Source: Alphaproteobacteria bacterium (GTDB lineage: Bacteria; Pseudomonadota; Alphaproteobacteria; Micavibrionales; CSBR16-224). From it: 9,016 bases of DNA. The stretch is taken from NCBI GenBank assembly GCA_006226225.1, contig SBHI01000208.1, positions 1 to 9,016 on the forward strand, in the 5' to 3' direction. The position numbers were made by a program, and so were the translations under genes. The notes beneath the pieces were generated by a model. That model searched no databases. It was not told where the DNA came from and worked only from the letters and a program-made list of their open reading frames with translations. This document shows, in pieces, positions 1 to 6,800 of the stretch. Numbering within the stretch: the stretch's first letter is position 1; each line of letters opens with the position of its first letter.

Positions 1-333
1 CATATGAACGTGCTGTTGGCCGAAGCCAACGTGCCGTATGACGAAGTGTTCGAGCTGGAAGATATCAACCGCGATTTCGCGCAAACTGATGTTGCCTATA
101 TCATCGGTGCCAATGACATTACCAACCCCGCCGCAAAAACAGATACGGCCTCGCCGATTTACGGCATGCCCGTACTGGATGTTGAAAAGGCAAAAACGGT
201 GCTGTTTATCAAGCGTTCACTTGGTTCGGGCTATGCCGGTATCGACAACCCGCTCTTCTATCAGGACAATACGATGATGCTGCTGGATGATGCCAAAAAG
301 ATGACGGAAGAAATCGTAAAGGCGCTGGAATAG
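1..333 (+). CDS. pntB: NAD(P) transhydrogenase subunit beta, C-terminal part (5' end outside window)
   Basis: This is the last 110 codons of the beta subunit of the proton-translocating nicotinamide nucleotide transhydrogenase. That inner-membrane enzyme transfers hydride between NADH and NADP+ using the proton gradient. The visible part is the cytoplasmic NADP(H)-binding domain III. It opens in frame at the window edge with HMNVLLAEANVPYDEV, then shows the near-invariant ELEDIN, IGANDITNPAAKTD, SPIYGMPVLDV, KRSLGSGYAG and NPLFYQDNTMML blocks, and ends at TAG. The reading frame is open back to base 1, so the apparent ATG at position 4 is internal and the gene is cut by the window, not truncated in nature as far as can be seen. 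The membrane domain and the alpha-subunit gene would lie to the left. It converges on the GNAT gene with three bases between stop codons. Confidence 0.96.
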   Translation, partial: HMNVLLAEANVPYDEVFELEDINRDFAQTDVAYIIGANDITNPAAKTDTASPIYGMPVLDVEKAKTVLFIKRSLGSGYAGIDNPLFYQDNTMMLLDDAKKMTEEIVKALE

Positions 334-336
334 GCT

Positions 337-825
337 CTAAAGCGCGAGGCGCATAAAGACGGTATCAAAGCTTTGCACCGTATTGCCGATTTGCACATCA
401 TAGGTCTTGCGATCGGTGCGTTCAAACCCCAGACGTTCGTAAAGGCCGATTGCGGCATCCTGTGTCGCGGTGACATGCAGCGTGACGGCCGCAGCGTCTT
501 TTGCACGCGCCGCATCAATCAGCCCCCATGACAGCATTTTTCCGTAGCCTTTGCCGTGATGTTCTTTCAGAACATGCAGTTTGCACAACTCGTAAACACC
601 GTCTTCCTTTTCCGGTTTCAAGCCGCCAATACCGATCGGCACATCTTCCAGCAAGGCGACCAGAAATGCACCACCTTCCGCCGCCATATCTTCGGCCTGC
701 GCCATAATATCGCCGTGAAAGGATAAATCCTGCACAAAGCCCTGCGGATTGGCGGCAACCGATTCCGCATAGATCCGGCGCACAGCGTCAGGGTTTGCGT
801 CGTGGAAGGGAATGATTGTGATCAT
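337..825 (-). CDS. GNAT-family N-acetyltransferase
   Basis: A 162-residue protein with the Gcn5-related acetyltransferase fold, which moves an acetyl group from acetyl-CoA to an amine. Substrate unknown. Seen: motif A with the acetyl-CoA pyrophosphate loop HHGKGYGK (residues 89-96) after the beta-4 strand YELCKLHVL, then the beta-5 strand AVTLHVTA and the motif B segment AIGLYERLGFERTD (about 125-138). Length is normal for a single-domain GNAT. The frame stays open upstream to 900, but the start at 825 is preferred because MITIIPF begins the first beta strand, while the 25 residues before it are basic, unstructured-looking and overlap the dapE 3' end. The upstream AAAAGG is only a weak ribosome site, so translation may depend on coupling with dapE, which this gene overlaps by 38 bases. 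Confidence 0.88.
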   Translation of the reverse strand: MITIIPFHDANPDAVRRIYAESVAANPQGFVQDLSFHGDIMAQAEDMAAEGGAFLVALLEDVPIGIGGLKPEKEDGVYELCKLHVLKEHHGKGYGKMLSWGLIDAARAKDAAAVTLHVTATQDAAIGLYERLGFERTDRKTYDVQIGNTVQSFDTVFMRLAL

Positions 826-2245
826 TTTTTGCGGCCTTTTTCTGTTCGACGGTTTTGTCCTGCGTACCGTAATTGCGCAATGTCGCTTTGAAAATATCAC
901 GCAGAGTCACAATATCCTGAATATTCGCGCGCTCGTCAATCTGGTGCATACCGCCCTTTTTGAAATAATCGCCCGGCTGTTTGCCGTGGCCGTCATAACC
1001 GCCACGCTCAGGCAGGCCAAGCTCGATAATTTCCGCATCAGGGAAGTAGTCCTGCACAAAACGTCCATCCGTCGTGCCGCCGCTGCCGTCCAGAACCGGT
1101 GCTTTGCCTTTAATCTCTTCCACCGCTTTGGCGGCCGCTTTCGCCAGTGATGACGGCGGACTGTAATAAGGCATAGATGCTGTATCCAGATTGGCGGTAA
1201 CGGTAATTTTGTCCAGCTTATCCGCATCGGGATGATTTTTTGCCCATTCCGGCGGATTTTTCAGCTTGTCTTCAATCCATTTTGCCAGTTCTTCCGGTGT
1301 CTGGTTATGGGTGTAGCGGATATTCCACAAGGCTTCCGCCTTTTCCGGGATCACCGCAGACGCATTAAAATTACCCGATTTTAACGCCACAGCCTCAAAA
1401 TTCGTATTGGGGAAATATTCATTCCCGTCTGCCCAGGCTTCACTGTTCAGAATTGTCATCGCTAGCGACAAGGCACGGTTCGGATTTTCAAAAAGTTCGG
1501 TATAAGCAGCATGCCCCTGCACACCTTTGGCGGTAAATGTCCCGCACAGGCTGCCGCGACGCCCCAGCTTAATATGACTGCCGATTTCATCCTGCGAAGA
1601 CGGCTCACCCACGATAAACGCGTCAGGGTTTTTGCCTTCCTTTTTCAGCCAATCAAGAATTTTGCGTGTACCGTTCACAGCCGCCCATTCCTCGTCCGTG
1701 GTCAGGACAATCCCGATGCGGATATTGATACCTTCCGCCTCCGCTTTTTCAGCCAGCTCGTTCACCGCTGCGGCAAAGGCCGCCACGCTGCCTTTCATAT
1801 CGGTAATGCCGCGCCCGTAGAGATAACCGTCTTTGATATCACCGCTGAACGGATCATCCGACCAGTTTTTCTTTTCTCCTGTCGGTACAACATCGGTATG
1901 CCCTATATAGCACAGATATTTCTCCGGCTTTCCCGCCTCGGGCGTTCCCAAAACCCATTCAACGTAAAGATTATCGACTTCGTAATCCCATTTTTCATGT
2001 CCACCGGAAAAACTCATACGGCTGCTGTCGGCGCCGGTCTGCGCAACGAAATCCTCGACAATATCCAGCGTTTTACGCGATGCATCCAGATCAGCCGGAT
2101 CAACCGCTGTAATACTGGGCACACGCACGAGTTCCTGCGCAAAGGAAATCAACGCCTTGTCCTCCGCAGTTTGCGGTGTAAAAGGTGTTGGCAATACGGG
2201 TTTTTTTTCTGCTTTCGGCGCAGATTTTGAACCGTCTTTGGGCAT
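788..2245 (-). CDS. dapE: Succinyl-diaminopimelate desuccinylase (M20 family), divergent long form
   Basis: A 485-residue M20 metallopeptidase-family enzyme, best read as DapE. DapE hydrolyses N-succinyl-LL-diaminopimelate to LL-diaminopimelate and succinate in the cytoplasm, on the route to lysine and peptidoglycan. Seen: first metal ligand in YIGHTDVVPTG (His116, with Asp118), bridging Asp149 in GRGITDMKGS, catalytic/metal Glu pair 185-186 in TTDEEWAAVNGT, Glu214 in VGEPSS, lid-domain His245 in GVQGHAAY, the DapE-like GSGGTTDGRF (387-396), and last ligand His434 in MHQIDE. Spacing of the first ligands matches classical DapE, but typical members are about 375-380 residues. The excess is an N-terminal leader of about 25 residues, a Gly-rich insertion before His434 and a charged tail after about 460. 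Start 2245 is chosen over an upstream in-frame ATG at 2314 because GAAGAG lies 6 bases before it and the upstream ATG precedes the predicted transcription start. Another M20 amidase specificity remains possible. Confidence 0.85.
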   Translation of the reverse strand: MPKDGSKSAPKAEKKPVLPTPFTPQTAEDKALISFAQELVRVPSITAVDPADLDASRKTLDIVEDFVAQTGADSSRMSFSGGHEKWDYEVDNLYVEWVLGTPEAGKPEKYLCYIGHTDVVPTGEKKNWSDDPFSGDIKDGYLYGRGITDMKGSVAAFAAAVNELAEKAEAEGINIRIGIVLTTDEEWAAVNGTRKILDWLKKEGKNPDAFIVGEPSSQDEIGSHIKLGRRGSLCGTFTAKGVQGHAAYTELFENPNRALSLAMTILNSEAWADGNEYFPNTNFEAVALKSGNFNASAVIPEKAEALWNIRYTHNQTPEELAKWIEDKLKNPPEWAKNHPDADKLDKITVTANLDTASMPYYSPPSSLAKAAAKAVEEIKGKAPVLDGSGGTTDGRFVQDYFPDAEIIELGLPERGGYDGHGKQPGDYFKKGGMHQIDERANIQDIVTLRDIFKATLRNYGTQDKTVEQKKAAKNDHNHSLPRRKP

Positions 2246-2251
2246 AATCGA

Positions 2252-2257
2252 CTCTTC
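2252..2257 (-). promoter_or_regulatory. Ribosome binding site of dapE
   Basis: On the minus strand GAAGAG lies six bases before the ATG at 2245. It decides the dapE start: the longer in-frame ATG at 2314 lies upstream of the predicted transcription start at about 2286 and so would not be in the mRNA. Confidence 0.6.
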
Positions 2258-2260
2258 TCT

Positions 2261-2286
2261 AAACAGGACTGTTTTGGTACCTGTTT
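2261..2286 (-). repeat. Repeat and dyad cluster at the predicted dapE transcription start (operator or 5'-UTR hairpin)
   Basis: Read on the minus strand, this 26-base block is AAACAG (2286-2281), six bases, AAACAG (2274-2269), TC, CTGTTT (2266-2261). It therefore holds two direct copies 12 bases apart and one inverted copy. The last two make a palindrome of 6-base arms with a 2-base gap. The outer arms, extended by one base, give a 7-bp stem (AAACAGG with CCTGTTT) and a 12-base loop. The block begins about where transcription should start and ends just before the dapE ribosome site. It could bind a regulator as DNA or fold in the leader RNA. Which of these applies, if either, cannot be told from sequence. 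Confidence 0.45.
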
Positions 2287-2293
2287 GGAAATT

Positions 2294-2322
2294 ATCATAA
2301 GTTGCAGGAAACACCGAGTCAA
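2294..2322 (-). promoter_or_regulatory. Sigma-70-type promoter for dapE
   Basis: On the minus strand a -35 box TTGACT (2322-2317) is followed after exactly 17 bases by a -10 box TATGAT (2299-2294). Each matches the housekeeping consensus at five of six positions (TTGACA, TATAAT). Transcription would start near 2286, giving a leader of about 41 bases before the dapE ATG at 2245. It lies in the only sizeable intergenic gap of the window, so dapE and the GNAT gene need not depend on the efflux operon upstream. Confidence 0.7.
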
Positions 2323-2349
2323 AAATAACGTGGGATTGTTATTTTTTTT
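2321..2349 (-). terminator. AT-rich hairpin, probable terminator of the efflux/sigma operon
   Basis: A perfect 9-bp inverted repeat, AAAAATAAC (2321-2329) and GTTATTTTT (2338-2346), encloses an 8-base loop and starts nine bases after the stop of the periplasmic-protein gene. On the minus strand the T-run is part of the distal arm. The stem has only one G-C pair, so it would be a weak intrinsic terminator, and the longer T-run (2342-2349) faces the plus strand. Its distal arm, as read on the minus strand, shares two bases with the -35 box of the dapE promoter. Confidence 0.45.
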
Positions 2350-2354
2350 AAAGC

Positions 2355-2810
2355 CTAACCCTTCTTGTCGGCGGCATCAGGGCAGTTTTTACGTGCGCGA
2401 TATGCTTTGTAACGCAATCTGATATCGGCAGCCATAGCTTTACGCTCTTCAAAATTCATATCCGCCGCCAGCGTGGCCGCCGTATTCAGGAATGAGGACA
2501 ATGGGGATGTCCGTTCTTCCAGCATATCCGCTGCAATCGTGTCAAATGCGGCGCGGTCAAACTGTTCCGCCTCCATCGCCGTCATCAAAGCGGCATGAAG
2601 CGCATCATATTTTTCGCGCCCTGCACGGAAACGCTGCCGCGCCTTTTCCATTTCCTCCTGATAATGTGCTTGTTTTTCAGCGGGCAGCACTTGGCTGACA
2701 GGGCTGGCGGCAGGGGGTTGTATAGACGCTATTTTTCCACCCAGCAACAGCCCGCCGAGAAAAATATTCAGCGCTACGGAAACCAGTAATGCGGTTTTTA
2801 AACGTTTCAT
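2355..2810 (-). CDS. Membrane-anchored periplasmic protein of the heavy-metal resistance/sensor family (CpxP/ZraP/CnrX type)
   Basis: A 151-residue protein with a short cytoplasmic N-terminus (MKRLK), one hydrophobic segment (about residues 7-29), a Pro/Ala linker and a helical periplasmic part. The pattern (RQRFRAGREKYDALHAALM, then AEQFDRAAFD, then MNFEERKAMAADIRLR) resembles the Metal_resist group that includes ZraP, CpxP and CnrX. Its place directly after sigma and anti-sigma genes suggests a periplasmic sensor that controls the anti-sigma factor, as CnrX does with CnrY. Only two histidines (49, 72) and one cysteine (143, in the tail) are present, so metal binding is not assured. The first hydrophobic segment could be an uncleaved anchor or a signal peptide. 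Start: ATG at 2810, overlapping the anti-sigma stop as TGATG, with GGAGGG five bases upstream. A GTG one codon earlier is less well placed. It is the last gene before a hairpin. Confidence 0.78.
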   Translation of the reverse strand: MKRLKTALLVSVALNIFLGGLLLGGKIASIQPPAASPVSQVLPAEKQAHYQEEMEKARQRFRAGREKYDALHAALMTAMEAEQFDRAAFDTIAADMLEERTSPLSSFLNTAATLAADMNFEERKAMAADIRLRYKAYRARKNCPDAADKKG

Positions 2811-3220
2811 CACATCCCTCCGTCTTCACCATAAGCATAATAGCTCATCAATGTGTCATGCTGCGTAACACCGTCGCCTGTCCGCGCCGCGTGAAAACTT
2901 CCCAATGCCAACCCCGCTGCAAACAGCAGGACAGATGCGGCAATCCGCCAAGATGTCAAACGCGGCAAAACATCATCCCGTAGCGCTGGCTTCTGCGGTA
3001 GGGCATAAGATGCTGCCAGAATACGGTTTTCAAATTCTCCGTCAGGAACAGGCACATCTACAGTAAACGCGCGGGTGAATTCCTTTTCCGCCGTCAGCAG
3101 ATCGCGCAAAGCAGCATCTTCCACCAACGCCTTTTCCGCCTTTACGCGCAGATGCCGGGGCCATTTTTCTAGTGCTGCGCCGTAGGATTCCAGATAATCG
3201 CGAAATTCCTGTTCCGTCAT
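2810..3220 (-). CDS. Single-pass anti-sigma factor (CnrY-like role)
   Basis: A 136-residue protein with a cytoplasmic N-terminal half of about 90 residues, one hydrophobic segment (about 92-110, WRIAASVLLFAAGLALGSF) and a short periplasmic tail. The N-terminal YLESYGAALEKWPRHLR is a pattern I associate with alphaproteobacterial anti-sigma proteins that sit beside ECF sigma genes. No His-x3-Cys-x2-Cys zinc motif is visible, so it is not a ZAS/ChrR-type factor. Expected role: hold the sigma factor of the preceding gene at the inner membrane until the periplasmic partner encoded next relays a signal. It overlaps the sigma gene by four bases (ATGA) and has a strong ribosome site inside that gene. 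The very short periplasmic part leaves little room for a sensor domain, which fits a separate sensor protein. Identification rests mainly on topology and context. Confidence 0.8.
   Translation of the reverse strand: MTEQEFRDYLESYGAALEKWPRHLRVKAEKALVEDAALRDLLTAEKEFTRAFTVDVPVPDGEFENRILAASYALPQKPALRDDVLPRLTSWRIAASVLLFAAGLALGSFHAARTGDGVTQHDTLMSYYAYGEDGGM
2816..2821 (-). promoter_or_regulatory. Ribosome binding site of the periplasmic sensor-like gene
   Basis: GGAGGG lies inside the last codons of the anti-sigma gene, five bases before the ATG at 2810 and only two before the GTG at 2813. This favours the ATG. Confidence 0.65.
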
Positions 3221-3864
3221 CTCCAGCCTCCTTCTTTTTCCATCATCTGTTTCAGCGCCGCTTTTGCACGGCGTACCAATAGTTCAACGGATTTTTCCGT
3301 TGTCTCCATCACATCCCCCGCTTCGGCATGGCTCATCCCTTCATAGAAGCACAGCAAGATTGCCTGATGCTGGCGTTCCGGAAGGCGTGACAGAGCTCGC
3401 AGAACATCCTGTTTTATCAACGCATCTTCACCGCTTTCCGCCATTTCTGCCGGAACAACTTCTTCAAAAAGCGGCAGCACGGTTTTACGAGCACGCAGCG
3501 TATCCCGGCAGGCATTCAGCACAACGCGGTAAAACCACGCAGCAAAACGCGTCTTGCGCTCAGGATCCCACATATGCGGGCGCTGCCAGAATTTCATCAA
3601 AGCGGTTTGCACGATATCCTCCGCATCTTCCCTGTCTGCGACATATTTAAAAGCAAAGCCATAACATTTACGGGCATAGCGGTGCACAATTTCCGCAAAA
3701 GCCCGTTGATCGCCGTCCTGCACCATTGCCGCCAGTGTTTCATCCGACAGCTCTGATAAGACGGGGTCTTCCCGTTTCCGGTCGGGGAAATATGCCAGAC
3801 GTTTTTCATCATCCTGCGCGCCCCTCTGACTGTTTTTGCCCCTGTTGTCCTTGTGTTTTTTCAC
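3217..3864 (-). CDS. ECF-family RNA polymerase sigma factor
   Basis: A 215-residue sigma-70 protein with only the sigma-2 and sigma-4 domains, typical of group 4 (extracytoplasmic function) factors. Region 2 runs from about 44 to 124 (DGDQRAFAEIVHRYARKCYG, then DREDAEDIVQTALMKFWQ, then FAAWFYRVVLNACRDTLR). Region 4 runs from about 150 to 206 and contains LPERQHQAILLCFYEGMSHAEAG and a helix-turn-helix ending SVELLVRRAKAALKQ. It should redirect RNA polymerase to envelope-response promoters, plausibly including that of this operon. The start is uncertain: a GTG at 3864 is the only in-frame start downstream of the stop at 3918-3916 and before the internal Met47. It has a poorly placed AAGGAA about 11 bases upstream and overlaps the permease gene by 56 bases. 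The first 40 residues are hydrophilic and not conserved-looking. Immediate overlap with an anti-sigma gene supports the call. Confidence 0.92.
   Translation of the reverse strand: MKKHKDNRGKNSQRGAQDDEKRLAYFPDRKREDPVLSELSDETLAAMVQDGDQRAFAEIVHRYARKCYGFAFKYVADREDAEDIVQTALMKFWQRPHMWDPERKTRFAAWFYRVVLNACRDTLRARKTVLPLFEEVVPAEMAESGEDALIKQDVLRALSRLPERQHQAILLCFYEGMSHAEAGDVMETTEKSVELLVRRAKAALKQMMEKEGGWR
3227..3233 (-). promoter_or_regulatory. Strong ribosome binding site of the anti-sigma gene
   Basis: AAGGAGG, a full match to the anti-Shine-Dalgarno core, sits six bases before the ATG at 3220, within the last codons of the sigma gene. The sigma gene itself has a GTG start and a weak site, so the anti-sigma factor is probably translated better than its partner. 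Confidence 0.75.
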
Positions 3865-6800
3865 TTTGCTGTTCTTTCCTTGCCTTACGTGCGCCGAAAA
3901 AGCCTTTGATATCGACTATAATGACATAGAAAGCCGGAATAAGCACCAGCGTGATAAGCGCCGCAAACAAAATTCCAAAACCCAGAGATATCGCCATCGG
4001 GATCAAAAATCGCGCCTGCCGCGACGTTTCAAAAATCATCGGGGCCAACCCAATGAAGGTCGTCAGCGTTGTCAGCAAAATCGGACGGAAACGTAAAACC
4101 GACGCATCGGTAATCGCACTTTTGATCGTCATCCCTTTTGCACGGCGGCGATTGGCAAAATCAACCAAAATCAGCGACCCGTTCACCACAACCCCCGACA
4201 ATGCCATCATCCCCAGCAGGCTCATCACACTTAAGGAATAGCCCATAATCATATGGCCGAAAACCGCACCGATCGCCCCGAAAGGGATCGCCAGCAGCAC
4301 CATCAGGGGCTGGCTGTAACTGCCGAACTGCAAAGCCAGCAGTGCGTAAATGACAAACAGCACAGCAAACAGCCCCCAAAGAAGGCTCATAATACTGTCG
4401 CGAATTTCCGCCTGCCGCCCTTCGAAAGAATAGGTCAGCCCGGGATAACGATGCTGCAGTTCCGGCAAGGTATCCTGCGTAATCACATTGATGATGCGTC
4501 CGGCCTGTGAAGGCGGCTCCACATCCGCTGCCACTTGTACGACGCGGCGCCCGTCACGGCGGTAAATTGAGGTATAGGCACGGCCTTCCTCCATTGTGAC
4601 AACATCACGCAGCAGTACATCCGATCCGTCCGGCGCGCGGAGCATCAGATTGTATAAGTCAAATTGTGACGAACGCTGTGCCTCGGGCAAGCGCACCAAT
4701 ATGCGGACTTCATCACGTCCGCGCTGCTGTTTAAACACCTCACTGCCATAGAACGCCGCCCGCACCTGCCGCGCCACATTTTCCGTCGTCATGCCCAGCG
4801 TATAACCCAGCGCTGTCATGCGAAAATTAAACTGCTTTTTCCCTTGCGCCGATCCGTCATCAATATCTTTTGTATTCGGAAAATCTGCCAAAGCCACAGC
4901 CAGACGCTGGGCCGCCGCATCCAGCACTGCCGTGTCAGAATGGCTTAGCTCCACCGTTAAAGCCGCGCCCGATCCCGGGCCGCCCCTGTTTGACAGGAAG
5001 GATGAGGATTCCAACCCTGTAATCACGCCAACTTCATCCCGCCACAGCGCGACCGTCTCGCGGGTACTGACCGGGCGAATATCAGGATCGGTCAGATAAA
5101 TACGCGCCTCAACAACGTTTTCAGAAATTTTGCCATACACACCTGTCGCAAGCTTATCACCGCCGTTATTCTCAACAACCTTCTCTGCCGCATCCAGCAT
5201 GTGCTTCTGTACTGTCATCACACGTTCCATCGGCGTACCAACCGGTAATGTTACAGAGGCAAAAGCATAGTCGGATTCCACACGCGGGAACATTTCCATT
5301 CCCATGCGCCCGCTACCGACATAACCGCCGACCGCTGCCAATAACGCCATAAACAATGCGACAACAAAGTAACGGTGACGGACCGTCACACCGATAAAGC
5401 GACGGATATGGCGTTTAACAAAATAATCAAAGCCGCGTTGAAATTTTCTTTTCGGCGTCCCCAGCATTCTCATGACTTTGCCCTGCTCTTTCTTGGGGCG
5501 CGCAAAGGCCAGATGCGCCGGCAAAACAAACAGACATTCAATCAGTGAAAACAGGAAGACGGCGCAAACAACAACCGGAATCACGCTGAAGATTTTGCCG
5601 ATTGTTCCCGGCATAAAAAACAACGGCAGAAAGGCGACAATATTCGTCAGAACACTGACCGTGACGGGATAGGCGATCTCGCGCGCCCCTGCCACTGCCG
5701 CCGTCAGAGGATCCAGCCCTTTCTGGCGATAGCTGTAGATATTTTCTCCTGATACGATCGCATCATCCACCACCAGACCCAAAGCAATAATAAAGGCAAA
5801 CATACTGACAATATTGACGGTAAAATCCGTCACCGGAAATGTCAGGAACGCCCCCATAAAGGCAATCGGTATTCCCATACTGACCCAGAATGCCAACCGC
5901 GTTTCCAAGAAAAAAGTCAGCAGCAGGACAACCAGCCCCAGCCCCCATAAACCGTTTTTCATCAGCAGCGCCGCACGCTGTGCGAAAATTTTGGAACGGT
6001 CATCCAGAACAATAATGTCCATCCCCGGCGGCAAGGTCTCATTCAGTACTGCGATATGCGTTTTCACACGGGAGGATACACCGACCGGCGTTTGATCACC
6101 GATACGGTATACATCCAAAAAGACCGCCTGATGACCGTTATAGACCGCATAATTATTACTGTCGGCAAAGGCTTCGTGGATATCGGCAATATCTCCCAGT
6201 AATACCTGACTGCCATTCGGGCGGATAATCACCGGCACATCACGGAACTGTTTTGCTGTATCGCGCCGTTCCGTCATGCGGACAAGAATTTCACCACTGC
6301 TTGTATCCAGCGCACCACCACCCAATTCCAGTGCAGTTTGCCGCACGCGCTGCGCAATCTGCGGCAGGCTCAAATTATAACGGCGCAAATTTTCCTGCGG
6401 CACTTCGATATGGATTTCGTAATCATGCACACCGCTCAGCTCGACCGGTCCGATTTCGGGATCTTGTTCCAGCACGGCCTGCACCTGTTCCGCCGCATTG
6501 CGCAAAACACGCTCATCCGCGTCACCGAATAAAGCCAATGTCACGACATCACGGCGGCGGCTGTTAATCGCGACTGTCAAATTCTCTGCATCAACCGGAA
6601 ACGTCCGGACGCGGTCTACAGCAGATTGCACATCTTGCAATACCCGCATCATATTCTCAGTATCTAGGACTTCGATGGATACGGATGCCGACCCTTCCGT
6701 TGCGCGGGAACTGATTTCTCCCAGTCCTTCAATGTCACGCACCGCATCCTCTACGGCCAGCACAATCCCCTGCTCCACCTCTTCCGGACTGGCACCGGGA

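Noticed and set aside
366..375. Perfect 10-base palindrome CAAAGCTTTG
   Set aside because: It lies inside the GNAT coding region with no loop, T-run or repeat copies. A 10-base palindrome is expected by chance in a window of this size.
826..900. N-terminal extension of the GNAT protein to 900
   Set aside because: The 25 added residues are basic and non-conserved in appearance and come from the dapE reading region. The GNAT fold starts at residue 1 of the shorter form.
1511..2230. A 239-codon open frame on the plus strand opposite dapE
   Set aside because: It is antisense to a gene with clear M20 catalytic motifs, its translation has no recognisable domain, and such long antisense frames are common opposite GC-rich coding DNA.
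2246..2314. Longer dapE start at 2314
   Set aside because: It would lie upstream of the predicted transcription start and translate the -10 box and dyad. No ribosome site was noticed for it.
3865..4020. A separate promoter for the sigma gene inside the permease 3' end
   Set aside because: An AT-rich CATTAT was seen on the minus strand, but no acceptable -35 at the right distance and no convincing ECF-type AAC/CGT pair.
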